Virus record (IMG/VR): IMGVR_UViG_3300030110_003801
Span: 46,139-110,138 of that record
Strand: one strand, 5' to 3'
DNA from: a virus
Length of the DNA stretch: 64,000 bases
Of this stretch, positions 47,495 through 54,445 are shown one piece after another. Each line of letters opens with the position of its first letter. Within the stretch, counting starts at the first letter, position 1. The translations under genes and the position numbers were made by a program. The notes under the pieces were generated by a model. The model searched no databases. It was given only the letters and a program-made list of their open reading frames with translations, and had not been told where the DNA came from.

Positions 47495-49388
47495 TTGGTC
47501 TTTGATTGACCAAAGTAAATTAAGAAATTTTAATGGGGAAAACTCTACAACATGTCCTATCTGTAGCCACACTAGAAAGAAAAAAGGAATTAAGTGTTTG
47601 TCGGTAAATACCGCAAAAGGGTTAGCGAAGTGTAATCATTGTGGCTCTGTATCTTTTGACCCTAACAAGAGGGACGACAAAAAAGACGACAGGATGCAAT
47701 TAAGGACTTACAAAACTCCCGATAAAAATAATATAACAGGGCTACCTGACGAGATAGTAAATTGGTTTTCAAAAGAAAGAGGTATCGAACAAAGAACTTT
47801 AGTTCATTTTGGAATAGGCAAGTCTATACAATGGTTTCCTCAAACAGGAAAAGAAAATATTTGCGTAGCCTTTCCTTACTACAATGGAGACAAGTTGATA
47901 AACTGTAAATACAGGACAAGAGAAAAACATTTTAAACTTACCTCTCAAGCTAAACTCATATTGTATGGACTAAACAACATTAAAGATATTGATGTAGGTA
48001 TAATCGTGGAGGGTGAGATTGATGCTTTAGCCGTATGGCAAGCAGGATACCCTAATGTTGTTTCCGTTCCAAATGGAGTGTCAGGACTAAGCGATTCAGA
48101 AAAAGAAATGTTTAAAGAAACAGGTAAGTTTGATTCAGATAGACCTGTTAACTTGGAGTATATTGACAACTCTTACGATGACATTAAGCACGTAAAAAAA
48201 TGGATAATTTGGACAGACACAGACCTACCCGGTCTTAAACTAAGGGATGAGCTAATAAGGAGGTTTGGTCAAGACGATTGCATGATTGTCAATTCAGGCG
48301 ATTTAAAGGACGCAAATCAAGTCCTTATAGAGAAAGGTTCACTAGAGGTAGAAAGATTGATTCAGAACGCAAGAGAAGTTCAAATAGAGGGTGTTGTTGA
48401 TGTTGATGTCAGACGTGATTATATAAAAAATTTAATTGAGTACGGTATTGAAAAGGGATTGGAAACTCCATTGAGAGGATTCAATAAACATTACAGACCG
48501 AAGTTAGGAGAGTTAGATACTATAGTGGGAGTCGCCAACCACGGTAAATCGTATTACGCTTTGTGGTATGCTGTTTGGACGGCTATGGAATACAGTTGGA
48601 AATGGGCGTTGTACATGCCCGAAAATGCTCCCGCCTCACGAATAGATAAAACTCTAATAGAGATACTAGTAGGAAAATCTTTTGAAAGCATAAAATTAAG
48701 TGAAGCTGACGCTGCTATAAATTGGATTCATAAATACTTTGTTGTTGTGGATTATCAAGATAAGGTGGTGTCAATGGATGATGTTCTGATTACTTTTAAA
48801 TCAGCAGTTAAGAGGCACGGTGTTAATGGTTTCATCGTGGACCCTCTTAACGATTTGTATCACGACTATACTAAAGGAAGTATAGACCAATACTATCAAG
48901 CTATGTTGTCTAATGTGAGACGGTTTAAAAAAGCTACTAACACAAAGTTTCTTTTAACCGTACATCCTCATACTCACGCAACAAGAGAAAAAGAGCAACA
49001 TAATGAGCAAGGAGAAAGACCAAGGGTTATTGAACTACCTGACGCTACGGGTGGTAATATTTTTCATAACAGGACTGATAATGGTATTAGTGTATATCGT
49101 AACGTTTGGAGCGATAACCCTGAATATTATCTTACATCTGAGATACATGTTCAAAAGATTAAGTTCCAAGATGAGGTCGGGAGACCAACTCCAAGACAAA
49201 GACCTATAAAGCTAAAATTTGACCCCGCAACGAGACGATTTAAAGACGAGGACGGTGTAGATGTTCTGAAAGGAAAGTTTGAAAATAAAATCTACGAACC
49301 TCAACAACTTTTGTCAGACAAAGGAGATGTTGATTGGCTAAAAGGCTCCTCTCTTAAAGGTAAAAATAAAGACGATTTACCTTTTTAA
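47475..49388 (+). CDS. Primase-helicase (zinc ribbon, TOPRIM, DnaB/gp4-like), copy B
   Basis: 637 aa. Zinc ribbon CPICSHTRKKK...CNHCG (about 22-52), TOPRIM with GIIVEGEIDALAVWQAG and WTDTDLPG, Walker A GVANHGKSY near 350, FIVDPLNDL as Walker B and LLTVHPHTH after it. It has the same architecture as 1422-3260 but differs at most positions, so the copies are old paralogues or came from different phages. It ends in KDDLPF, again an SSB-type tip, a feature not expected in gp4-like enzymes. The P-II promoter lies within the next 40 bases. Confidence 0.93.
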   Translation: MQKETFDWSLIDQSKLRNFNGENSTTCPICSHTRKKKGIKCLSVNTAKGLAKCNHCGSVSFDPNKRDDKKDDRMQLRTYKTPDKNNITGLPDEIVNWFSKERGIEQRTLVHFGIGKSIQWFPQTGKENICVAFPYYNGDKLINCKYRTREKHFKLTSQAKLILYGLNNIKDIDVGIIVEGEIDALAVWQAGYPNVVSVPNGVSGLSDSEKEMFKETGKFDSDRPVNLEYIDNSYDDIKHVKKWIIWTDTDLPGLKLRDELIRRFGQDDCMIVNSGDLKDANQVLIEKGSLEVERLIQNAREVQIEGVVDVDVRRDYIKNLIEYGIEKGLETPLRGFNKHYRPKLGELDTIVGVANHGKSYYALWYAVWTAMEYSWKWALYMPENAPASRIDKTLIEILVGKSFESIKLSEADAAINWIHKYFVVVDYQDKVVSMDDVLITFKSAVKRHGVNGFIVDPLNDLYHDYTKGSIDQYYQAMLSNVRRFKKATNTKFLLTVHPHTHATREKEQHNEQGERPRVIELPDATGGNIFHNRTDNGISVYRNVWSDNPEYYLTSEIHVQKIKFQDEVGRPTPRQRPIKLKFDPATRRFKDEDGVDVLKGKFENKIYEPQQLLSDKGDVDWLKGSSLKGKNKDDLPF

Positions 49389-49392
49389 AACA

Positions 49393-49430
49393 TATATTTG
49401 TAATCAATTTTTAACCAATAAATAATCGCT
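49393..49430 (+). promoter_or_regulatory. Bacteroidetes-type promoter and leader of the P-II operon, copy B
   Basis: TATATTTG at 49393-49400 fits TAnnTTTG; the ATG is 31 bases downstream. A 19-nt leader at 49406-49424 is identical to 4589-4607. No obvious -33 element. It follows the primase-helicase stop by only four bases, so an independent promoter inside the replication operon seems to be maintained. Confidence 0.6.
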
Positions 49431-49769
49431 ATGAAAAAAGTGGAAGCAATTATCAGGAAGAGTGTCTTCGCTGATGTTAAAACCGCACTCATGGACGTTA
49501 AGGTAACTTTTTTTAGTTATTGGGACGTAACCGGAGTCGGTAATGAAAAGCTCGATATGCGTTATCGAGAAATTGAGTATAGTACTTCTGATATACAACG
49601 GAGGTATTTAAGTATCATTGTGTCAGATGAGTTTTTAGACAGGACTGTTAAAGCCATACTAGACTCTGCTTATACAGGAGATATTGGAGACGGCAAAATC
49701 TTTGTCAGCGATGTGCAAGAAGCATATCGAATCCGAACAAAAGAAAGAGGAAACCAAACTTTAAACTAA
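49431..49769 (+). CDS. glnB: P-II nitrogen regulatory protein, copy B
   Basis: 112 aa. Keeps Tyr50 (YREIEY), B-loop TGDIGDGKIFV and C-loop RIRT. Like copy A it has a T-loop base one residue shorter than E. coli GlnB and Arg at the Lys58 position; in addition Gly47 of YRG is replaced by Glu, giving YREIEY, a change at a conserved T-loop site. Its 3' end (49686-49753) is identical in DNA to copy A over 68 bases while the rest has drifted. Whether it still plugs Amt or responds to 2-oxoglutarate is open. Confidence 0.95.
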   Translation: MKKVEAIIRKSVFADVKTALMDVKVTFFSYWDVTGVGNEKLDMRYREIEYSTSDIQRRYLSIIVSDEFLDRTVKAILDSAYTGDIGDGKIFVSDVQEAYRIRTKERGNQTLN

Positions 49770-49776
49770 AAGAGAG

Positions 49777-51012
49777 ATGGAAATGTTAACTGTAAACAAC
49801 GTGTGGATGATGGTCTGCACAGGATTGGTGTTCTTTATGCACCTTGGCTTTTCTTTCTTAGAGATTGGATTAACTCGCCAAAAAAACACTATCAACATCT
49901 TGTTCAAGAATATCTTCATCATCTGTATGGGACTTCTTGTTTACTACATTGGTGGTTTTAATTTAATGTACCCCGGATTTGAAGAAGGGGACTTAGGTAT
50001 TCTTAAGTTCGCAGGATTCGGAATCGAGGCTCCTGCAAATGGAATGACTGCCGAGTATGCTTCAGGAGGATATACTTGGTGGACAGACTTCTTGTTCCAA
50101 GGTATGTTCGCAGCAACAGCAGCAACTATTGTAAGTGGAGCTGTGGCTGAACGTATCAAACTAACTAGCTTTATGCTTTTTAGTATTATTTACGTAGGTC
50201 TAGTTTACCCAATAGTAGGCTCTTGGAAATGGGGAGGAGGATTTCTTGACAAATTAGGATTCTACGACTTTGCCGGAAGTACTCTTGTTCACTCAGTAGG
50301 TGGATGGGCAGCACTAGTATCTGTATGGTTATTAGGTCCTAGAATCGGAAAGTATCTTAAAGTAAACGGAAAGTCTTTCCCTATTTTAGGACACAACATC
50401 CCCTTTGCTACAGCAGGAGTATTAATCTTGTGGCTAGGTTGGTTTGGATTTAACGGTGGTTCAGTACTTAGTGCAGACCCTGCGTTAACCTCTTTAACTC
50501 TTGTCACCACTTGCCTTGCGGCAGCAGCAGGAGGCTTTGGAGCTGCTATTACATCTTATCTTAAGAATAAGACATTAGATTTAACTATGTTTCTTAATGG
50601 AATTTTAGGAGGTCTAGTTGCTATTACGGCAGGTGCTGACCAAATGTCTCCAAATGAATCTGTTGTAGTTGGACTTATAGGAGGTATTATAGTCGTGTTT
50701 GTCGTTTCTCTTTTAGACAAGGCTAAACTAGACGACCCTGTAGGAGCAATAGCAGTACATTTAGGTTGTGGAATATGGGGAACATTAGCGGTAGGTATTT
50801 TTGGAAACCTAGCTAGTGTGAGCCAATTCATATCACAATTCTTTGGAGTTGTAACAATAGCGGGATTCTGTCTAGTAACTTCTTTTATAATTCTGTTTAC
50901 CATTAAAAAAACTATGGGACTTAGAGTTAGCAAAAGTGAAGAGCTAGAAGGACTAGATAGTTCAGAACATGGAATGTCATCTTATCCCGACTTCCGACTT
51001 AATCAACATTAA
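49777..51012 (+). CDS. amt: Ammonium transporter Amt, copy B
   Basis: 411 aa. All elements named for copy A are kept: gating FQGMFAATAATIVSG, YDFAG Asp, both pore His (LVHSVGG; AVHLGCG), GWFGFNGGS and the C-terminal EGLDSSEHG tail. 38 differences by hand, mostly in loops (EEGDLGILKF, GGFLDKLGF) and near FGNLASVSQF. Seven bases from the P-II stop. A second complete, probably active channel in one phage is unusual. Confidence 0.97.
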   Translation: MEMLTVNNVWMMVCTGLVFFMHLGFSFLEIGLTRQKNTINILFKNIFIICMGLLVYYIGGFNLMYPGFEEGDLGILKFAGFGIEAPANGMTAEYASGGYTWWTDFLFQGMFAATAATIVSGAVAERIKLTSFMLFSIIYVGLVYPIVGSWKWGGGFLDKLGFYDFAGSTLVHSVGGWAALVSVWLLGPRIGKYLKVNGKSFPILGHNIPFATAGVLILWLGWFGFNGGSVLSADPALTSLTLVTTCLAAAAGGFGAAITSYLKNKTLDLTMFLNGILGGLVAITAGADQMSPNESVVVGLIGGIIVVFVVSLLDKAKLDDPVGAIAVHLGCGIWGTLAVGIFGNLASVSQFISQFFGVVTIAGFCLVTSFIILFTIKKTMGLRVSKSEELEGLDSSEHGMSSYPDFRLNQH

Positions 51013-51017
51013 AAATC

Positions 51018-51036
51018 AGGGGGCTAAACACCCCCT
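51018..51036 (+). promoter_or_regulatory. Intercistronic hairpin between amt and porin, copy B
   Basis: AGGGGG (51018-51023) and CCCCCT (51031-51036) around a 7-nt loop, followed by TTAATATTT. The stem equals that of copy A although the loop differs, so the structure rather than the sequence of the loop appears to be kept. Confidence 0.6.
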
Positions 51037-51051
51037 TTAATATTTCATAAA

Positions 51052-52029
51052 ATGAAAAAGATATTTACAATTTTATTGGCACTAAGTGCATCACTTATTA
51101 CAGCTCAAGATAGCTTGAAATCAAACCTTTCATTAGAAGGAAGCGCTGATATTTATTACAGAAAAAACCTTAGTACAAACAGCACAGGTGTTGCTCCTGC
51201 TACATCTTTTGCTAACCTAAATGGTTTTAGCTTAGGTATGTTTAATCTTATCGGTTCTTATGACACTAAGAATACAGGATTTGTAGCCGACTTAGTATTT
51301 GGACCTAGAGGAGAAGATGCTGTTTTCTTATCGTCAGGAAACTCTAGCATTGTCAATCAGCTTTACGCTTATTGGGATGTAAGCGATAACCTAACTTTAA
51401 CAATGGGTAACTTCAATACCTTCTTAGGCTATGAGGTTATTAGCCCCGCAGGAAACTTTAACTACTCAACTTCTTACATGTTTAGTTATGGTCCATTCTC
51501 CCATAGTGGTCTGAAAGCCGACTTCAACCTATCTGAAGATTTTACAGGTATGGTTGCTGTCTTAAATGCTACCGATGAAACAGAGTTTAACTCCACCAAC
51601 TACAATACGCTAGGTGGTCAGTTGGCTTACAAGAGTACGTACTTAAATGCTATATACGGTAAGCAAGACTCAAGCTCTGAGGCTACTTTTCAAATTGACT
51701 TGACAGCAGGTTATGACTTGTCAGAAAAGTTCTATCTTGGAGTGAACACTACATACAATGAAACAGAAGGTAGTGGTTTTTACGGGGTAGCCTTATATCC
51801 TCAATATGCAATTCGCAAATTGACAACAGGATTAAGAACAGAGTATTTTAGCGAGTTTACTTCTTCCGGAAATACAGACGTTATCGGATTAACAGCTACG
51901 CTTGATTATTCAGTAGAGAATTTAAACCTAAAATTAGAGTATAGGCTTGATAAGGCTGATGATAAAATCTTTGAAACAAAGGATAATTTATCTAGCATAG
52001 TTCTAGCAGCGGTATATTCTTTTAATTAA
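51052..52029 (+). CDS. Outer-membrane beta-barrel porin (OmpL/bbp2-like), copy B
   Basis: 325 aa. Signal peptide MKKIFTILLALSASLITAQ; the mature part begins DSLKSNLSLEGSADIYYRKN and keeps MGNFNTFLGYEVISP and SYMFSYGPFSHSGLK. It ends AAVYSFN like copy A. The copies diverge more in the middle and near the end (FTSSGNTDVIG against GDGVGAIGPDAN) than the Amt proteins do, as expected for surface loops. No terminator follows, so the transcript may run on into the small downstream genes. Confidence 0.85.
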   Translation: MKKIFTILLALSASLITAQDSLKSNLSLEGSADIYYRKNLSTNSTGVAPATSFANLNGFSLGMFNLIGSYDTKNTGFVADLVFGPRGEDAVFLSSGNSSIVNQLYAYWDVSDNLTLTMGNFNTFLGYEVISPAGNFNYSTSYMFSYGPFSHSGLKADFNLSEDFTGMVAVLNATDETEFNSTNYNTLGGQLAYKSTYLNAIYGKQDSSSEATFQIDLTAGYDLSEKFYLGVNTTYNETEGSGFYGVALYPQYAIRKLTTGLRTEYFSEFTSSGNTDVIGLTATLDYSVENLNLKLEYRLDKADDKIFETKDNLSSIVLAAVYSFN

Positions 52030-52036
52030 TCCAAGA

Positions 52037-52216
52037 ATGCAGGAAATAGAAGAAATAACAGAAGGGTGGTATTTATGCCTTAGAAACGGCAAAGAACTAC
52101 AAATGTATAACGACGGTAATGGTACATGGCACTTATCAGCTCATCACACAGACGATGTAGTGTTCAGTAGAATAGCTAAAAATCCTGACGTGGTATTGAA
52201 AAAAATATCAAAATGA
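52037..52216 (+). CDS. Small hypothetical protein, 59 aa
   Basis: ATG 52037, TGA 52214-52216 overlapping the next ATG. Acidic start MQEIEEITEGWYLCLRNGKE, Trp/His-rich middle (GTWHLSAHHTDDVVF). Absent from the matching place in arm A. No family recognised. Confidence 0.6.
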   Translation: MQEIEEITEGWYLCLRNGKELQMYNDGNGTWHLSAHHTDDVVFSRIAKNPDVVLKKISK

Positions 52217-52494
52217 TAAAGGATTTAGTACCCGTTAAGTTTATTCCAAAAATTAGAAGGTTGGGTTACATAGGTTGCCCAACCTTTTATAGAGTATCTA
52301 AGTGGTTTAGAAAAGAGCTAGGATATACATCTTGGATTGAACAGTCAGAAGATACATACATATATAAGATATACTCTATGGGTTCCTTTAGAAGACCTAA
52401 AGGATACGATTTAAAATATCCACACTGTAAAACCTACGAACAAGCAGAAAAAGAACTTATACGTGAATTAATTAAAATAGCAGAGAAAGTATAA
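52213..52494 (+). CDS. Conserved hypothetical protein after the nitrogen cassette, arm B
   Basis: 93 aa. VSKWFRKELGYTSWIEQS...YIYKIYSMG...RRPKGYDLKYPHCKTYEQAEKEL. Homologue of 7348-7632, so both arms share order P-II, amt, porin, this gene. Starts in the stop of the previous gene. Function unknown. Confidence 0.7.
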   Translation: MIKDLVPVKFIPKIRRLGYIGCPTFYRVSKWFRKELGYTSWIEQSEDTYIYKIYSMGSFRRPKGYDLKYPHCKTYEQAEKELIRELIKIAEKV

Positions 52495-52496
52495 AC

Positions 52497-52976
52497 ATGA
52501 AAAAATTAGCAGTTGAAACCCCAAGGGGAAAGCATTTTTTAAAAATACAACAAGACACACTCAAAAGACTTTGTGATTCATACAACATGAAGAACTTAGA
52601 AATGAAGCATAAAGATGCAAGAATTGATGGTGTGTTGGGAACTCAAGACAATAAAGCCGTGTGTGTTTATGAGTTCAAATCAAGGTCTAAAGATATAGGC
52701 TACTACAAAAAAAACGGACTTTTTATTTCTCAATATAAAATCAAAATGGGTACTAAGTATTCTGCCCTTTTTGGAGTGCCTCTTGTGTTCTATTTTTATT
52801 TATACGAACAAGACGAAATGTACAGCATAATAATGTCTGACGACAGAGGCAAAATAATAATAGACCTTCCAAAACCTGTTTACAAAACAACTCAGTATAA
52901 CTGTAATAGAGAAGATGTAAAGCAAGATTTAGTTGTCTACTTACCCGTGGATAAATTCAAACTTTTAAAATTATAA
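52497..52976 (+). CDS. PD-(D/E)XK nuclease-like protein
   Basis: 159 aa. Around residues 40-65 DARIDGVLGTQDNKAVCVYEFKSRSKDIG has Asp, then Glu-x-Lys in the spacing of a PD-(D/E)XK nuclease core, with SQYKIKMGT and a further helical part. Such genes act as Holliday-junction resolvases or restriction-type enzymes. It follows the 93-aa gene by two bases. Assignment is from the motif alone. Confidence 0.6.
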   Translation: MKKLAVETPRGKHFLKIQQDTLKRLCDSYNMKNLEMKHKDARIDGVLGTQDNKAVCVYEFKSRSKDIGYYKKNGLFISQYKIKMGTKYSALFGVPLVFYFYLYEQDEMYSIIMSDDRGKIIIDLPKPVYKTTQYNCNREDVKQDLVVYLPVDKFKLLKL

Positions 52977-52978
52977 GC

Positions 52979-53206
52979 ATGGACTACGCAAAAGGAAACG
53001 GAGATTACAGACCGTTCAAGTTTACATTTGAAGACGGTCTTATTATTGAAATAATTCACGATGTTCACAAGCACGGATTAAGCATATTAGAATTATTTGA
53101 AGAGTGGTATAGCATAACTGAAGAAAGAACTGTAGAAAGCTTTTGTGAATATATAATGACACAACATAAGAAATGTTTGGCTTTCCCAAAAGCAACTTTA
53201 ACTTAA
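52979..53206 (+). CDS. Hypothetical protein, 75 aa
   Basis: Begins MDYAKGNGDYRPFKFTFEDG, helical later part (LSILELFEEWYSITEERTVE), ending in a short Ala/Thr tail. Two bases after the nuclease-like gene. No family recognised. Confidence 0.6.
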   Translation: MDYAKGNGDYRPFKFTFEDGLIIEIIHDVHKHGLSILELFEEWYSITEERTVESFCEYIMTQHKKCLAFPKATLT

Positions 53207-53213
53207 ATAAATT

Positions 53214-53465
53214 ATGGAAAAATTAAAACAATTAGGGTTTGAAATAATAGTAACCCCTTGGAAAGAAACTTTGTGGCAATTAAAAGAGGACGACTTCTTT
53301 TTGTGTTACAATGAAAAAACAAAACGATTAGACTTATCTCAAGTAGAAGATGATTACTTAATGTTTAAGAGTGTAAAAATTCAGAACGTTTCTATCGAGA
53401 AATTAAAGACTCTTATTTCAATACTTAAACAAGATGAAAGACAACGGACAGTTCAAGAAGGGTGA
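53214..53465 (+). CDS. Hypothetical protein, 83 aa
   Basis: Mixed alpha/beta (LKQLGFEIIVTPWKETLWQLKEDDF), acidic middle, ending in a helix (KLKTLISILKQDERQRTVQEG). Overlaps the HNH gene by 32 bases. Unknown function. Confidence 0.55.
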   Translation: MEKLKQLGFEIIVTPWKETLWQLKEDDFFLCYNEKTKRLDLSQVEDDYLMFKSVKIQNVSIEKLKTLISILKQDERQRTVQEG

Positions 53466-53790
53466 TGAACCTTGGAACAAGAATATGAAAGGCATTCACT
53501 TGTCGCCTCACAGCGAGTTCAAGTCAGGTGAACAACACACAGGTAAAAACCACCCCTCTTGGAAAGGAGGTGTACAGAAAATAAAAGACGACTGTACTTA
53601 TTTGTGGAAAGACAGTAATGTAAGAGTAAGAAGACCCCGGTCGGTGTATGAAGAAAATTTTGGTCCAATACCTCAAGGATATGTTATTAGACATATAGAT
53701 GGAGATAAGAACAACGACCACCCTTCAAACCTACAGGCAATTAGTAGAGCAGAAAACATGAAACTAAACAGTAATAAAAATGGAAAATAA
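53434..53790 (+). CDS. HNH homing endonuclease (NUMOD3-type)
   Basis: 118 aa. Two short NUMOD3-like units near the start (FKKGDEPWNKNMKG; FKSGEQHTGKNHPSWKGG), then the HNH core FGPIPQGYVIRHIDGDKNNDHPSNLQAIS with the intact HIDGD and NNDHPSN parts. A self-splicing intron is not visible around it, so it is likely a free-standing homing endonuclease of the phage. The 30337-30591 protein is a degenerate relative. Confidence 0.8.
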   Translation: MKDNGQFKKGDEPWNKNMKGIHLSPHSEFKSGEQHTGKNHPSWKGGVQKIKDDCTYLWKDSNVRVRRPRSVYEENFGPIPQGYVIRHIDGDKNNDHPSNLQAISRAENMKLNSNKNGK

Positions 53791-54067
53791 CATAAGATTT
53801 GAAGCTACAGAAAGCTTAAGAATGTCAAACAGTTTTGGAACTGTAAGAGAAGAAGAAAACATCAAGCTAGATGTTAGTATAAACATAAAAGACGAAAAAG
53901 GAAGTTTTGAAATTTATGACATCAAAACAGGAGGAGAAGATTGGTACGCTGAAGGAGGTCTATGGTTTAAAGGAAAAGACTTAGTTGATTATGACGGAGT
54001 TTTTGCACTTCCTAAATGTATAGAGTCAAAACTAACTGAATTAGAATACAACCTAGACAACTTATAA
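53780..54067 (+). CDS. Hypothetical protein, 95 aa
   Basis: Overlaps the HNH gene by 11 bases. Beta-rich and acidic (NIKLDVSINIKDEKGSFEIYDIKTGGEDWYAEGG). Ends NLDNL. No family recognised. Confidence 0.55.
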   Translation: MENNIRFEATESLRMSNSFGTVREEENIKLDVSINIKDEKGSFEIYDIKTGGEDWYAEGGLWFKGKDLVDYDGVFALPKCIESKLTELEYNLDNL

Positions 54068-54070
54068 GAT

Positions 54071-54205
54071 ATGAAACCATTTTGGAAAAAACCCAAGTTT
54101 GTGATTTGGCACATCAAAAACGACTTATTAATACAAGCAGTACTAAACTGTATTTTACTATTGTTTATAATAGTAATATGGATTTATTGTGAAAGCATTA
54201 GATAG
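54071..54205 (+). CDS. Small membrane protein, 44 aa
   Basis: ATG 54071, TAG 54203-54205. Basic start (MKPFWKKPKFVIW) and one hydrophobic helix (AVLNCILLLFIIVIWIYC). Last gene of early arm B. Possibly holin-like or a membrane modifier; no more can be said. Confidence 0.55.
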   Translation: MKPFWKKPKFVIWHIKNDLLIQAVLNCILLLFIIVIWIYCESIR

Positions 54206-54209
54206 ACCA

Positions 54210-54227
54210 AAGGGGCATAAGCCCCTT
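54210..54227. terminator. Convergent hairpin between early arm B and late arm 2
   Basis: AAGGGGC and GCCCCTT arms (7 bp) with an ATAA loop. It is symmetric and followed by T-rich sequence on the plus strand and by TTTGG on the minus strand; it probably serves as a two-way terminator where the arms meet. Confidence 0.6.
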
Positions 54228-54251
54228 ATAATCTTCTAGTCGTCTAGTACT

Positions 54252-54383
54252 TTACTTAGACAACTTTCCTCTAGGGATTTGCTTAACAACAGGAGTAGAG
54301 CAACCTTTTCCTTTAATGTGTTGCGACTTTCCTATTGACCCTTTAGGACCAACATTTGAGCTTCCGCTTCCGTACTTTGCCAT
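54252..54383 (-). CDS. Small Gly/Ser/Lys-rich protein, 43 aa
   Basis: ATG 54383, TAA ending at 54252. MAKYGSGSSNVGPKGSIGKSQHIKGKG and a short basic end with one Cys. Low complexity, similar to the 39-aa protein at 13912-14031. Position after the big virion gene suggests a small virion protein. Confidence 0.5.
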   Translation of the reverse strand: MAKYGSGSSNVGPKGSIGKSQHIKGKGCSTPVVKQIPRGKLSK

Positions 54384-54408
54384 TGGATATAGTTTTAAGT
54401 TATACAAT

Positions 54409-54430
54409 TAAAAATAAGGATTTTCCTTAT
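54409..54430 (-). terminator. Terminator-like hairpin after the 2393-aa gene
   Basis: ATAAGGA/TCCTTAT arms (54414-54430) with a 3-nt loop; on the minus strand the stem is followed by TTTTTA. It lies 16 bases after the stop of the large virion gene. Confidence 0.6.
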
Positions 54431-54445
54431 TACATTCAAGCGTTA

